The notes beneath the pieces were generated by a model. The model was not told the origin of the DNA, searched no databases, and worked only from the letters and a program-made list of their open reading frames with translations. A DNA stretch of 64,000 nt, from the NCBI RefSeq assembly GCF_022539315.1, contig NC_066319.1, forward strand, positions 28,482,093-28,546,092, given 5' to 3'. Positions within the stretch are counted from its first letter, which is position 1, and every line of letters starts with the position of its first letter. Both the position numbers and the translations under genes were made by a program. Shown here piece after piece: positions 34,700 to 47,464 of this stretch. Source of the stretch: Serinus canaria (Eukaryota; Chordata; Aves; Passeriformes; Fringillidae).

Positions 34700-37600
34700 G
34701 ACTTCCTGATCTGCTTAAATCCTCATTTGGAATCAAATGTGTAACGACAAGGGAGAGAGCTGAGCTTTGTCTCCATTTTACATAATTCTGCAGAATTTAT
34801 CACAGTTTGGCTTCTAGGTAGTTGCAGTAAAGGCAGTGATTATCCCAAGGGCTATTTGAAGAAGACATCTGGAAGTTGAAGATACACCACTAGTTTTCCA
34901 GAACAGACAGAGGCTGCAGCTCTGTGACCCTCCGTGCCTGATTTGTGCACTGCTGGATCAGCTGACTTTACACAAAAAGCCAGCAGGCTTACAGCTGCAC
35001 CAGGCTGCCTCTTTTGATGCATTTTGATAATTACAGTATGATCCTTTTAATTGCATTTTCCTGACTTGTCACCTGAAGTCCCTGAGTCCCAGCCCCTACC
35101 CCTTCCCTTTGTGAACCACCTTTGTTACATCCAGGGTTTGTTATTAATGACCTGGGATGAATTTCTCGTTTTCATGCTTAGTCACCGACATCTACTTCCC
35201 GGGAACAATACAGCACGTGATGGTGCTGACATCATAGCTTATGTGACTGCCCCCGTAGTCACTCCTCCAACTGCAACAGCATGCAGAGTTCCAAAAATGG
35301 GAAAGTTATTTCTGCTCATGCAGTGACGAGAAAGGCTACCATGTAGCTGAAGGTCTGGCAAGGGCACTTGCTTCTCAGCATCACTTGCTCCTCTCTTGTG
35401 TTCCAAAGGTGCACATTTCTGTCCTGTGCAGAGGCAGCGTCTGTGAGAAAAACCAGGATGATGCACAGATGGGAAAATCTGCAGTACAGGGAGGACTTTG
35501 AGCAAGGAAAGACAATGTTGGTGATTATCCCTATGGATCATAACCTTTGCCTGCTGAGGAAGATACATTCAGATCTGCCATCTAACATTTAAGAGTGCTA
35601 ATTTCATGATGAGTTACAGAGCTTTAACAGGTGCCATGGGAACAGGCAGTTCTGTTCCTGTCAACACCAGGACTCTCCTGTCTGCAGAGTGAGCTGGTAC
35701 ACAAAGCTAAGCCAACAAAAGGTAGTGCTGGAAAATGCAGCAAGCAGACTTCTGAAGGTTTAACTCCATGAAAACCAGCTTCTAGTGGGAGAAAAACAAG
35801 GGTTAGCACTGAATAAAGAGAGGAAGGGGCAGGAGTGCCCCTTTAAGAAAGAGCTGCTCATTTTTGCATTGCAAAACTGCAGTTTAAAAAGCCTTGTCCT
35901 TGTAACTGCCAAGCAGCAATCTCTCTGCATGGGAACACTGGATGAAAAGCATCAAAAGTCAGGAGACAACAATCCCTCTTTAGGACATTCCTGTATCCTA
36001 AAATGTCCTGTGTCCTAAGTCTGTTAGCAGCAAAAGGGTCACACACTTTCTCCTCTCATGGATTTCTCACGTGAGGGTAATGAGCAAGCATATCTGTTTC
36101 CTACCCTCCAAGTTTTATGTAAACAGGCAGTACTATTTCTCCCTCTGGCTTGAGGTTGTCTGAAGACCACCTAGGCCTTGTTAATATTAATGCTGCCCAG
36201 TAGTGTCCACATTCATACATTCCTGCAGTTCTGGTTGTTGAGAGCCACACAAACAGGCTAAAATCCTTGCAATTTATTAATCAAGGTAACTAAGTAAATA
36301 CAGTTACTATTTAGAAGTGAGAGAGTCATAAGGCAGCAGAAGATGAAAACCGAAACAGTCTCAGCCAGATACCATTAATGTCTGCTTGTGGAAAACAATT
36401 GATAAGGAATAACTCTTTGCTGTCTCTTCCTAATTAAAAAAAAATTCAAAAAGTAATCAAATGACACTAATGAAGTCCAAGTCAAAACTGTAAGTAGAGG
36501 TGGTTCTTCACCAACTGATAGTAGAACTCTAGCATAAATTGCTGTAGGGTGCTCTGGATACAAGAGTTTATATGGCCTTACCCTACAGACAGTTTTAAAC
36601 CAGAGAGGAGGAGGAAACAGGGAAAAAAAGGAGCAAGAGAAGAAAAAAGAGACTCTGCCTAGAGCTGCTGAAGACCTTCTACAAAACCTGCTGTCCCACA
36701 GATGCACAGTGAAGCTGCTGTATAAGCCATGTAGCCAGAGACTCAGCACTTTGCCCAGTTCTACAAGACTTCTTGAATGAGAGCAGAAATGTAGTTTGCA
36801 TCCTCTCCTGCTACTGGTGAATATATTTGTTACTTCTTCCACTATGGTTATCTGTGTTAATCTCCTCTACTCTTCTTTGTTTTCTCCTTTCCTGTACTCT
36901 TAGTTACCTATGCATTCTCTGTTCTGTTTTTTTCCAAAGCTCCATGACAAACTAAACTAAGATATTTCTGTTATTGCTACATAAGTGTAGCTCTCTTAGA
37001 ATTAGCAGCAATGAGGGTTCAAGAACAGCTTTACAAAAGTCTCAAGTAGGTGGCAAACATTGAGTAAAGAATTAAATCATTGAGCACCAATTGCTTTTCT
37101 TCAAAATATTTGGAGAAAGAAAATGGAAATTGACCAAAAAGTAATAGAATAACACATTCAGAAATGAGGTTTTCACAGGTTTGTTTTTGTTTTTTTTTTT
37201 TTTTTCTGTTTTTCCACTTTTTAGGAAAGCTAAGCTTTTCAGATTGCTCAGATCTAAAAATATAGATTTCTTATATCTTAGTGTCAGGCTGAGAGCCATT
37301 GCCCAGCACCCAGAAGTATATTTAGCAAGTAGAATCCTTTATTTTGGCAGATGGTAATTCAGGGTGAAATGTGCTGCCCTGGGGCTGTATCATTGAGCTG
37401 TCAGTAGAGTTAGGGAGCCTGACTGAGGGTCCAGTCAGACCCTCACAGCCTAACCTGCCTTGTTTCAGCTGGCTCCTGCCAGAGCACCCTAGATAACAGC
37501 TCCTCACACTCATTTTTTCTAGTCAAATGTAATAATTAACATCCCATTAATTATAGCTCAGCAGCACTATTAAGCTAGTCCTGAAGGTACCTTAGGTACA

Positions 37601-40600
37601 GGGGGATCTGTAGCTCAACAGTGAAGTTGCAGACTTTACCTTTTAGCTCATGTGAGTATGTGTCTTCCATGGCTGTGGCTCAGGAAAAAGGAGCAGAGGC
37701 AGGAACTGATCATCCCCTCTTCTAGACATGGATGTCTCTGCAGTTTGCCACTGTGTGGAGCTGCCAAGGCAGATTGACCACAGAGTAGTGCACCATCACA
37801 TCAGATCATATCCCAGTAGAAATTTAATAATGATAAGGCCTTATGCACCATCCCATTTTTACATTGTCTATAAATGCAACAAGGTTTAGGTTAGCTTTTA
37901 TGCAAATTTATGCCAGCTGCAGATGGGCAACTGGAACCTGGTCCAGCATGCAGATTGCAGGTACAAAGTGGAAAGGATGTTCTTTCCTTGGGTTGATATT
38001 TGAATCATCAGAATCATCACACCAGCTCAGTGTGTTTACTTTTAGATGCTGAATGCAAACACGTGAGGAAATCTCAGAACACTGTGAGAGCGAGCTGTAG
38101 ACTGCTGACTTATGGGGTCAAAGCTATTTATAAACCTTCAGAGGGTAACAGGAGATCATCTGCAGGATCATGTGTCCTTCCTTGTCTGGCCCTTTTCTGA
38201 AAGCCATGTAAGCCCCTTTCTGATTTAACTTCGTGTTAGAGCTACCCCCAAATATAACAACTGCCATGGCCTGCCATTACATTTCCAAGCAGCTTAAATC
38301 ATAAAATGTCTTTGTTTTGACAAACCACTTTCTTTGTGTACAAAGACCTAGGGACTAACACTGCCAACAGTTTTTGTTTTCAGCAGAGGGCAGATTGCAA
38401 ACACTGAACATGCCATCTTCACCTTTTGCTTAATTGAGACACAGTATTCACTTTAAACAGAGTATGAAGAACATAGGTCATAATAGGGGAAGAGTAGGAT
38501 GAAGAAAGTTCACCTTTTCTCAAGAAAGCACCACTTTTAATACTTAAATTCTGTGAAGTAACTAATGAACCATACCTGAGAAATCTCTAGTATCACACCA
38601 AATGCCTGATTTCCTAGTGGTGCAGTGACTTTTTGATTGGCAGACTTCAAGGGTCAGAAAGGCAATGGAACAAAAGATTAAATCATCAGTTTTTACACAC
38701 TTTCATTCAGTAGACTGGTCAGCTGCTCATGCCAACAGGGCAGGAGGTCAAGATGAAGACATTTCAAATGAATACAACACTCCTCACTGCAATAACTAAG
38801 TTATCAGGCGGGGGGAAAATAGAGATATTTTAACCCTGACCATAAATCTCTTCCATTTTTAAGCAACTAGGAAAATTCCAAAGTAAAATTCATTGTAAGC
38901 TGAAAGTACAACTTTTTCAGAGTTTGCACTCAAAATAGCTCCTTGAAAAGCCTAGAGACAATTCCTTTGGGGAATCAGGGGTCTTTTCTTAGTGTGGAAC
39001 CATTCGACACTTGCATAAATAATTTGTTAAACAGATTAGACCATGCAGGTGAATCAGGCTGGGAAGAGTTTCAAATACTCTGAAGATAAGAAAAGAGGGT
39101 GTGATATTTAAGGGCATCATGAAGTGAATGGCAGAATGACAGTAAGGCAAGATTTAACAATAACTTCTGTTTCCTCATCACAGATTGCCACACCATTCAT
39201 AAAGAGGAATATATATTGTTTACTGCTATATTTAACAAATAGAAGTCAAACCTTTGTGGAAGGCTGGAGTGTTATTGATGCTGTAAGTTCCTTCTGTTCA
39301 TCTCACCCTATTTTCACGTGCAGTTCAAGTCTGGGCAGGATAATACAAGCCAAAGCAATGGGTTTATTTCTTATTGCTAGGACACAGATTGAGGGAAAAA
39401 CAACATTAAAACATTCTACCACATTCTTACCCAGTCCAGGAAAAGTGTCAATAGGCTGTAATTACAAGAGACTGTTTGAAATAGAGGTCACATTATATGT
39501 AGTAAAACAAAGACAATAAAGGAAAAAGCTAACACAAAAATATATATCCTACCTTTCAGGAAAGGAATTGGAAATCTTGAAATCAGAGAACCAAGTGTAA
39601 CAAATGCTCTGGAAAGGAGATATGATCAAATCAAGTGCAGTTGAAAAAAATCCAGAAAATTTGCAAATGGCATGACTCCAACCAAATGTACTGAGATGAA
39701 AAGAGGTGCAGTAAAAAGGACCAAAAGTTGTTCAAATCATTCCAGTTGAAATCCCAAAAGCAGGCCAGAAAGGTAAATAAAGAGACAGGAGAAGAAACAG
39801 AAGAAATTAAATGCTAAAAAAAAAAAAAAGAAAAAAATCTAAAATGAACAAAACCAATTAAAGTGAATGGAATGACCTAAAGTGCTAAAGTGCAGGGAGA
39901 GGGACCAAGGCTTGCCCAACTGATCCTCATTGAAATTACAAGATTTCATTTCCTTTCCTGAAAGAAATTGGAATGTATATACACCTATATATGACATTCT
40001 GCTTCCTTCAGCCTCCTGACAGATGTTGCTGGAAAGCAAACTGTATTATCAGTACTTGTTTAACTATTCAGGAATTATGCATAACTTGCATTGTATTTAT
40101 ATGTCACTTTGGTTACTTGGAAAAGGTGTGTGTATATATAAGCATTATAACTCTTTGAATATTCTCATGCCAATACTGAGGTGTTTCTTTTCATATTGCC
40201 TAAAGATACATGTGTACATGATCTTTCTAGAGATGTCATTTGATGCTACAGTCAATTCAGTGACAGGCCTGTTTCTGGAGGTTCCTGCTCCCAGCTTCTC
40301 ATTCTTGCTGTTCTCTCTCCTTCCATTTTACCAACTCAACTTTCAGGACTACTCTAAAAGAATTATTTTGGTTTTTTGAACCGGAGCTATCACTCCTCTC
40401 CCTTGACAGGGCTCTGCTATCAGAGGAGTACTAATGAGATCCACATCTCACCACATCCACACCAGAGAATTTTTCTCTGAAGTGCTTATTCCCTACTGGG
40501 AACTGTGCCACCAGGTAACATCAGGCCCTTGAGCTTGACACTATCCCATTATCTATGTGACAAATACAACACCACAGAGCTAGAATAATTACTGAGGGTG

Positions 40601-43490
40601 CTGGAATTCACCCTTCTGCAAACCCATAATGCCAGCCAGACAAACCCTCAAGAAGACAATCAATTCTCTGAAAATTTCCCTAGCAGCCAACAGTGCTGCA
40701 AAGGTTGTCTAAACATAAGAGAAAATTGAGCAGATTTTGGCTTGTATTATCCTCAGGCATGGATTCTGTCTGCAAGAAGCCCTTCATGAGCAAGGGAGTG
40801 TTTGGTGCCACAAAGCACTCTCATCTGCAGGCATTAAGGAGTGATCAGCACCAGCAGCTATAGAAGTGAGGTGGGACAGCTCCCAGGGGGCAGCAGCTGG
40901 AATGCTCAGGGGAAGACCTGTAGTGGTTCACCTCTTATTTCTTACGCATATGGATTTGTCTGAACCATGCTACTCTCTGTGTAGACTTTAAAGGCCTGTA
41001 TGAGGGTCAGCTCAAACCAAGTTAACCTCAGAGCCCTGACACTGATGTGCAGTCAGCTGCAGTGCATGCCAGGCTGCATAGCACAGTAACTCAAGCACAT
41101 ATTCCACATATTGCTCTAGAGTAAAGTGTTTGGCCACCACAATGTTCTGAATATGCATCTGCCCAAAACAAAAGACATGATTGTGCAGATGTGTTTTCTA
41201 TTTGGCACCATTTCTGCTGCTCTAAAACAGCCATGGCTTCTCTCCTGCAGCCCCCCATGAGCTGCACAGTGCATTAAATAATGCCACAACAGCTTTTCCA
41301 AGGGTCTGATACTGCTACATGACTCTTCAGCATCCCCAGTTTGCTAGTTCCCAGCATATACACAAGCAGAAAAGTTCCCTTGTGACTACTGTCAAATTCA
41401 GGCATGGAATGGCAAGGGGGGGGGAGAAACAGTCACAGGCTATTTCGGACAGGCAGAAAGCTGGAGCACAAAGAGCCTGGTAGGTCAGCCCATTCTTCAT
41501 TACTTGCTCTATCTCCTCACCACCACCTTCTGCCTTTCCACTGGAAAATATATCCCCTCCCCAGAGCAGAGACAAGCCAAGAGCCCTGGCTGCTGCTGCT
41601 CTCTGTGGAAAGTCACTTCAGTTTAACAAATGACATTACAAGACACTTTATTTTTTGTCTGTTTAACCCATATTTATGTTTCAGAATTTCTCTTGTCACA
41701 TTGAGTTACAAGCCCTCGAAGTAGGATAAAGACTTTTTTCTTCCCTGGGGACTGTTCCTTTTGGATAGTAATAACAACCCTCCTTAGCTGTCCTGCACAG
41801 CTCAGATACACATATTTATCCCTTTTCATCTTTCCTTGTAAGTCCTTCCAGCCTCTGATAATTTCGTTGGTCTTTTGTGACCCTTGCTTTGTTTTTCCCA
41901 AGTCTTGGACTCAGCTGGAGACAGCTGATAAAATTGATAAATATCATGATTAATTAAATATGCTGCTGCTCCCACAGGTGCCTCCCACCCCTCCTCATCT
42001 CTTGCTGGAAGGGTATCTCCTGGAAGCTCAGAAGCCTTTTCTTCAGGCTAGGTTGAATTCATGTTACAAGGCTGGCCTTATCATCCTCTGCTGCTCTGGG
42101 CTGTGCTGCTGAGAGGAAGGAAAATGAACTCTCTGTCTGGTGAAAAATGCTCTCCATGACCCTAGCTCTGCTGTCTGACTGAAATATGGACATAAAGCAC
42201 TGGCTCTGGCAGGCAGCTTCACGGAAGAGGAGAGAAGAGTGACTCAGGCAAAATACTGATGGGCTCTGCCCTCAAAGTGTAACACACTGTGACCAAACTG
42301 TATAGACAGGGAAAGTTGAAGTGTTCCTGACAGCTGCACTGGGACTTCAGTTCTATTTTGGATTGTTGTTTGTTTGTTTGTTTTCCAAAGCTAGAACAAA
42401 ATATGAAGAAAAACAAAATAAAGAAGAGCATTAAAAAAAAATCATTCCCTATTTAAAGAAAAGACAATTTTAAGGTTTTTTTGTTTGTTTTACCAAATCC
42501 TTTTCACATTCAAGGAAGAAAAGGATGTTTTTATACTTAAACTGACATCCTTAACTTCAATGGTAAAAGTAACCATGACTATGTAATAGCTGGGTGCTTC
42601 ATGATCTAGGCTCCACACTGTGGTAGATAAGTTGGTACACAGATGAAAATGCAGGCAAGATCTGCCTTGGGTGACTGTGAAGCACCAGCCACAAGATGGT
42701 ACCACATAAGCTCCTGAAAGAGGGAATAAAGACCCTCACCAAATGATTATGCTCTGTTTTTGTTAAGCATGTTTTTAACTTCAACAGCTAAATAACATAC
42801 TGGCTCACAGCTGCTTTATTTACAGTTTCATTGATCTTACTCTGTTGGGAGCTTATAATTAATACCAGATCCCATATCCCTTATATTTTCTATGGAGACA
42901 GGCAGAAGGAAAACACTTAAAACAAGGCAAGCTTTCTTTGAGAAGCAGGGGAGGGTGGGAATCCCCCTCAAGCAGTAATATTCCCCTGCTCCCTCACCAG
43001 ACTGAAAAGGAGACACATAAAAGTTATAAATAACTTTTTGTTCTTGGTTATGGAACCCAATAAAATAAGAAAGATATTTTGGACTTTAAAAAGCAAAAAA
43101 AGTCCAAAAAAAGTTTGCCTTTTTCTTAAATTTCAAAGGAAGCTGTATCAATTGCCCAGAAGGGCATCGTGTTTGGAGAATTTATTAACTCAGCCATTAA
43201 CCTGGGTGGAAAAGCATCTCCCCTATGCCCTGAGAGATCACATTTGGGTTGCATGTCACCCCTGACACTTCTGGAGAGAGACTGGAAAGAGTGCTTTTTC
43301 TTCCCCCATTTACATCTCTTCCTTATTCCCTTGACTTCAGGTTAGCAATAAGATGCTGGTGGTGGGTTTGTGCTCCTGGGGGAAGGGTCAAAATGAAACG
43401 GTGATGGGCATCCTCAAAAACTTCAAAAAGTAATCCCAGATGTAAAGTGAAGATTACTTCATACAAATGCAGAACAGAGGGAGAAGCAAA
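34700..43490. other. Intergenic, no gene seen
   Basis: AT-rich sequence with short homopolymers (for example A14 at 39816) and a TTTG microsatellite at 42366-42382. Frames at 36375-36842 and 39124-39519 show no recognisable product. Confidence 0.55.
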
Positions 43491-43499
43491 GAAAGAAAA

Positions 43500-44060
43500 A
43501 TATTTAATCTCCCTGAATCTCTCATAATTGTCTTTGCTAATTGCATGAGGAAGCTACAAGACATTAATCCTTGCTTCTCAATTCACTGGGACCAGGACCA
43601 GCCCATTAATTGATAAACCAATCAGAACAGCAACACGCTTTGTTCCCTATTGCACTAGCAAGCAAGAAAACCTTATTCCAGTGCCTCAGAGGAACAGCAC
43701 CGCATTACCCCTGCACCCAGACCCCTCCACACTCCATTGCAGTTTTACCACCTTGCTCTGAAATTCCTAATTTTGCTGCCAAAATTCAGTAAAGAAGAAA
43801 GGCAACCTCCCTGCACGACTGCCAGAGTCCCCACTGACCTTTCTTAGGCTGGGAGCGGCAGGGCCTCCATTTGATACCCGAGGGCAGGGCGCTGACTGGT
43901 TTATCTCAAACCCATTAGCCACAGGGCAGAGTGAGAAGAGAGTGATTATGTAGCAGGTGCTACCCTTAGGTTAGGCTCCACGAGGAGGACAATCAACATC
44001 TCTCAATTACCATTGCAGTCATTCCCTTCGGGCATAGCCTGGCTGGAATAAAGGGGCCAT
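43500..44060. promoter_or_regulatory. Candidate conserved non-coding element between SRSF5 and SUSD6
   Basis: Has homeodomain-like CCATTAATTGATAAACC near 43603, GCTAATTGCATGAGG near 43537 and a CpG-retaining block at 43850-43900. It looks like enhancer sequence; not tested by alignment. Confidence 0.25.
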
Positions 44061-45751
44061 CCCTCGGTCACCACGTGCAGAACAAACAGGAGCTCACAGC
44101 TAAAGCAGAGGTCTGGAAGAAGACATGGGGAAGATGTCATTAAAAGAATTTGTTTTCCTGCCTGCAACACCACCTCTGCTATGACCTGGAGAAGGTTACT
44201 TTAGTTTTCTGTGCTTTTGTTTTTTCCCCCTCTCCATTAACAAGGGCAGTGTGGGCTTTCCCTCTCACAGAGATGCCACAAAGATAAAATTCCCAGTTAT
44301 TCGTAAAACTGTTGAATGAAGCAGAGGGAGGCAATAAGAGAAATACTGAAGAGTTTCACAAATAAATCAACTATTTTAAAGCTTCCTGGAGGAAGCAATT
44401 ATTTGGAGCCAGGTTACATTTATGAGGGGAACAGACTGTAGGATGGTAACAACTCTATCTTGCAGAGCTGAACCCAGAATAATAAATCTCCAGGAAAGAG
44501 CTGTTACAGCGACATTTCTGCCATTCTGTGCAGGTGGGTAATGGAGATGGAGGAAAGTTGCACAAGTCTGGAGTCCTGTCTCCTGTGCAGCACCCAGGGA
44601 GAAGAGCACAAAATGGGAAACAGCACATCTGCACCCTTGGGTACCAGGCTTCCACTTCTGGCTCCCATCCAGGAGCTGGCTCCCTAGGAAAGCTCTGCTA
44701 CTCCCAAATCTGGCCCCTGATCTTCTCAACATCAGGAGATTTTAAAGGTGGGTTTAAAGATGAACATATATACCTTCTAATTACAGGTAACATGTTATCC
44801 CTTCTTAGTGGAGGATCTGCCTGTTGGGCAGAGCTGGGGCAGAAGCAAATCCAGCAAAGCAGCCAGCAGCTCTGCCCAGTCCAGCCAACAGCACCCCAGC
44901 TGCCACTGACCTGTCAGGAAGGTCATGCACTGCCACTGCCAGCTCTCACTGCTACCTGCCCTCTCACCCCCAGCTGCCACTGAACCTGATGAATAAGACA
45001 GGCCTCCCTGGTGCTCTTTGGTATTCAGAGGATGCTGCGGCCCACAACAGCTCCCCCCTCCCTCCCTGAGAGCAGCAGCTCTGTGCCCAGTGATGCTTGG
45101 CTGCTCGAGCTGCTGGGTGCTGTGGTTTGACACATGTGGGGACAAGGGAGACCATGTCTGTCCCCCAGCCTTATTAGGGTACATGAGCCTGGAAGATAAA
45201 CCCTGCATGCCACACAGAGCTGCTAAACTCAGTGTGATCTCAAACACCAACCACTAGAAGAGCTGCCAGATCAGAGGGGCATGTCTGGACAAGGAGTCAA
45301 GGGTATTTGTGCCTTGAATACTGGAACCAGTCTGTGCCCTCTTGCCCCAAAATCTGTTTTTTTCCTCACTGGTGTAACCTGAAAAGCCTGAGCTATATCC
45401 CACAGATGCACCATGGGCTCAGCACGGACCACATGACAAAGAGCTGTCAAAGAACAATCACCTTACGGCAAGGTACCCTCAGGGCTGCTCAGCTCTGCCT
45501 GTGTCCCACAGAAGGTTAAGGTGAGGAGTTTGGTGAACATCATTGACCTGCAAAAAGGAACAGAGAGAATTAGGAAGTCCATTGCGTGTGCTTTCCCATC
45601 CCTGCACCCCAGCTTGGTGCCGAGAGAGACCGTTTAGTTTTGCCGAGTACCACCACCGATGAGGAATGGGGGCTGGCAGTGTGTCCTGGCCAGACTCGGC
45701 TCTCCGCTCCAGTGACAGCACCGTAAGGGGCCCTCTGCACGGCCCCGGCAG

Positions 45752-46080
45752 GTGAGGAGCGTGCTAACGCCTTGTTGGCATGTAGCCTGCTGGCATTCTG
45801 CTTTCGGGAGGGGGAATCTGCATTTTCACGACACTCTCAAAAACAAGTCAGCGGCTGGGGGAGCTCTTAGTGCGGGGGAGGGCCGGGCAGGGGCAGCGCT
45901 GCAGCAGCGAGGGGCAGAGCTGTCCGCTGGTGGCGCTGCGGCACAGAGCGGGGACCGCGCCGCTCCGGCTGCGGCCGCGGCACAGCGCGGGGCGCTCCGG
46001 GCTCCCGGCTTTGTGCTACTCCCGGACAAGCCGCGCGTACGGAACATCCCGGCTGCGAGCGAGCAGGACGCCTGGTGAGG
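45752..46080 (+). promoter_or_regulatory. Unassigned CpG island with donor-like sites
   Basis: A CpG-dense block in otherwise AT-rich intergenic DNA, about 1.4 kb beyond the inferred SUSD6 3' end. Donor-like sites on the + strand are GCAG|GTGAGG at 45752 and CCTG|GTGAGG at 46075. This suggests the first exon of a transcript running towards and antisense to the SUSD6 3' UTR. Open frames of 108 and 152 codons cross it but match nothing I know and are probably due to high GC. No neighbour in the human order explains it. Confidence 0.45.
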
Positions 46081-47464
46081 GCAGTAGCTCATCTATCCCC
46101 TTCCCTGAGCGAGTTGCTCAAACAGGCTTTGTGGCGGGGTCAGTCTCTGTGTCGGGGCTGCTTTTCTGGAGCAGAGATGTTCCTGTGTGCCCTGGCCGTT
46201 TTGCCCTTCCTCCAAAGTGCCAGCTGTCAAGGAAGATTGCCCAGGCCACCCACCGCAGGCTGGCTTCCTTCAGGCTTGTCACCCACAGTCATTTCTCATT
46301 GCCAGTACAAACCAGAGGTGACAAATAATTTCCAATGTGTCAAAAAGGGCACATTCCTGGCTGCCAGAACTGTGGCAGGAGACCATTGCCCAGCGAAAAA
46401 CAATAATTAAAAACAAATCTTGGAGGCAAATGACTCCCATGTGCCAGCTGTCTGGTACAGGAAGGTATGCACAGACCAGGGAGCTCCAGTTTTGCAGTAG
46501 TAAAATTACAGTAAGATCTGCTTGCTGTGTGGGAATAATGTCTGGAACAAATGGAAATGGGGAAGGTAGATGTCACCCCTTCCCTTCTCTTTAACCTGGC
46601 TGTTCCTTCCCAAAGAATAAAAGTCATATCTACAATTACACAAAAATCTTAACATCTTTGAGGACTGCTTTGAACAAGCTGGACAAAAGGATCGCCTCCC
46701 TCCTTCCCTATTACATGACTGATAAATTCTGTTAAAAGAAAGGAACACTCATTATGACACACCTGAAAAGGCAGTTACCTTAGTTTTTGAAGCAAAACAA
46801 ACATGAATAAAAATGGTAATGAACTGTATATAGCACTGAAAGAACAATGGGTGCCTACTCCTCTGCAGTTTCTTGCTTTCTCCCATCCTCTGAGTGCAGC
46901 ACAACCACAGAAGAGGGACGAGCAGAGCCTGCCCCAGCCTCCCCTCTGCACTCACAGATGTACTAACCCATGTATCTGGAGATCTCTCTAATGTCTCCTA
47001 TACTGTCCTGCTACCCACTTGGGATTAGTATTTCACCAATGAAACCTATCTCCCCTCTAAAAATAGCACTCTCTTCCTGTACAAACTGTTCTTACACAGA
47101 CTCAAGGATTAATTAGCCATTTATTACATTTACTGTCTTCCTCTCTGAAATCCACTCATACCATACATGATCTCTTTAAACCTTTCCCCCTGCCCAGCTT
47201 GGTCTCATTCCTCAAGGAATTCTATGCAAGAACACCAAGGGCAGCCTTTGCTTCTGAACTTGGGAATTCGATCCTTCTAAGGCTGCACCAACTCTGAACC
47301 TCTCTTCCCCAAGCCACTTGAGCATCCCTAAGTTTATCATCTTCATCCTGGTTTTCACAACTGCAACAAATTAATGATCTGCTAGAATTCCAGGCCACAA
47401 GGCCTAAGCAGCTAAAAGAAGACAGAAAAAACCCCATCAAACAAACACAAGAAATTATAGCTTC

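Noticed and set aside
39124..39519. 131-codon + strand ORF in the SRSF5-SUSD6 gap
   Set aside because: No recognisable domain, no CpG or splice context.
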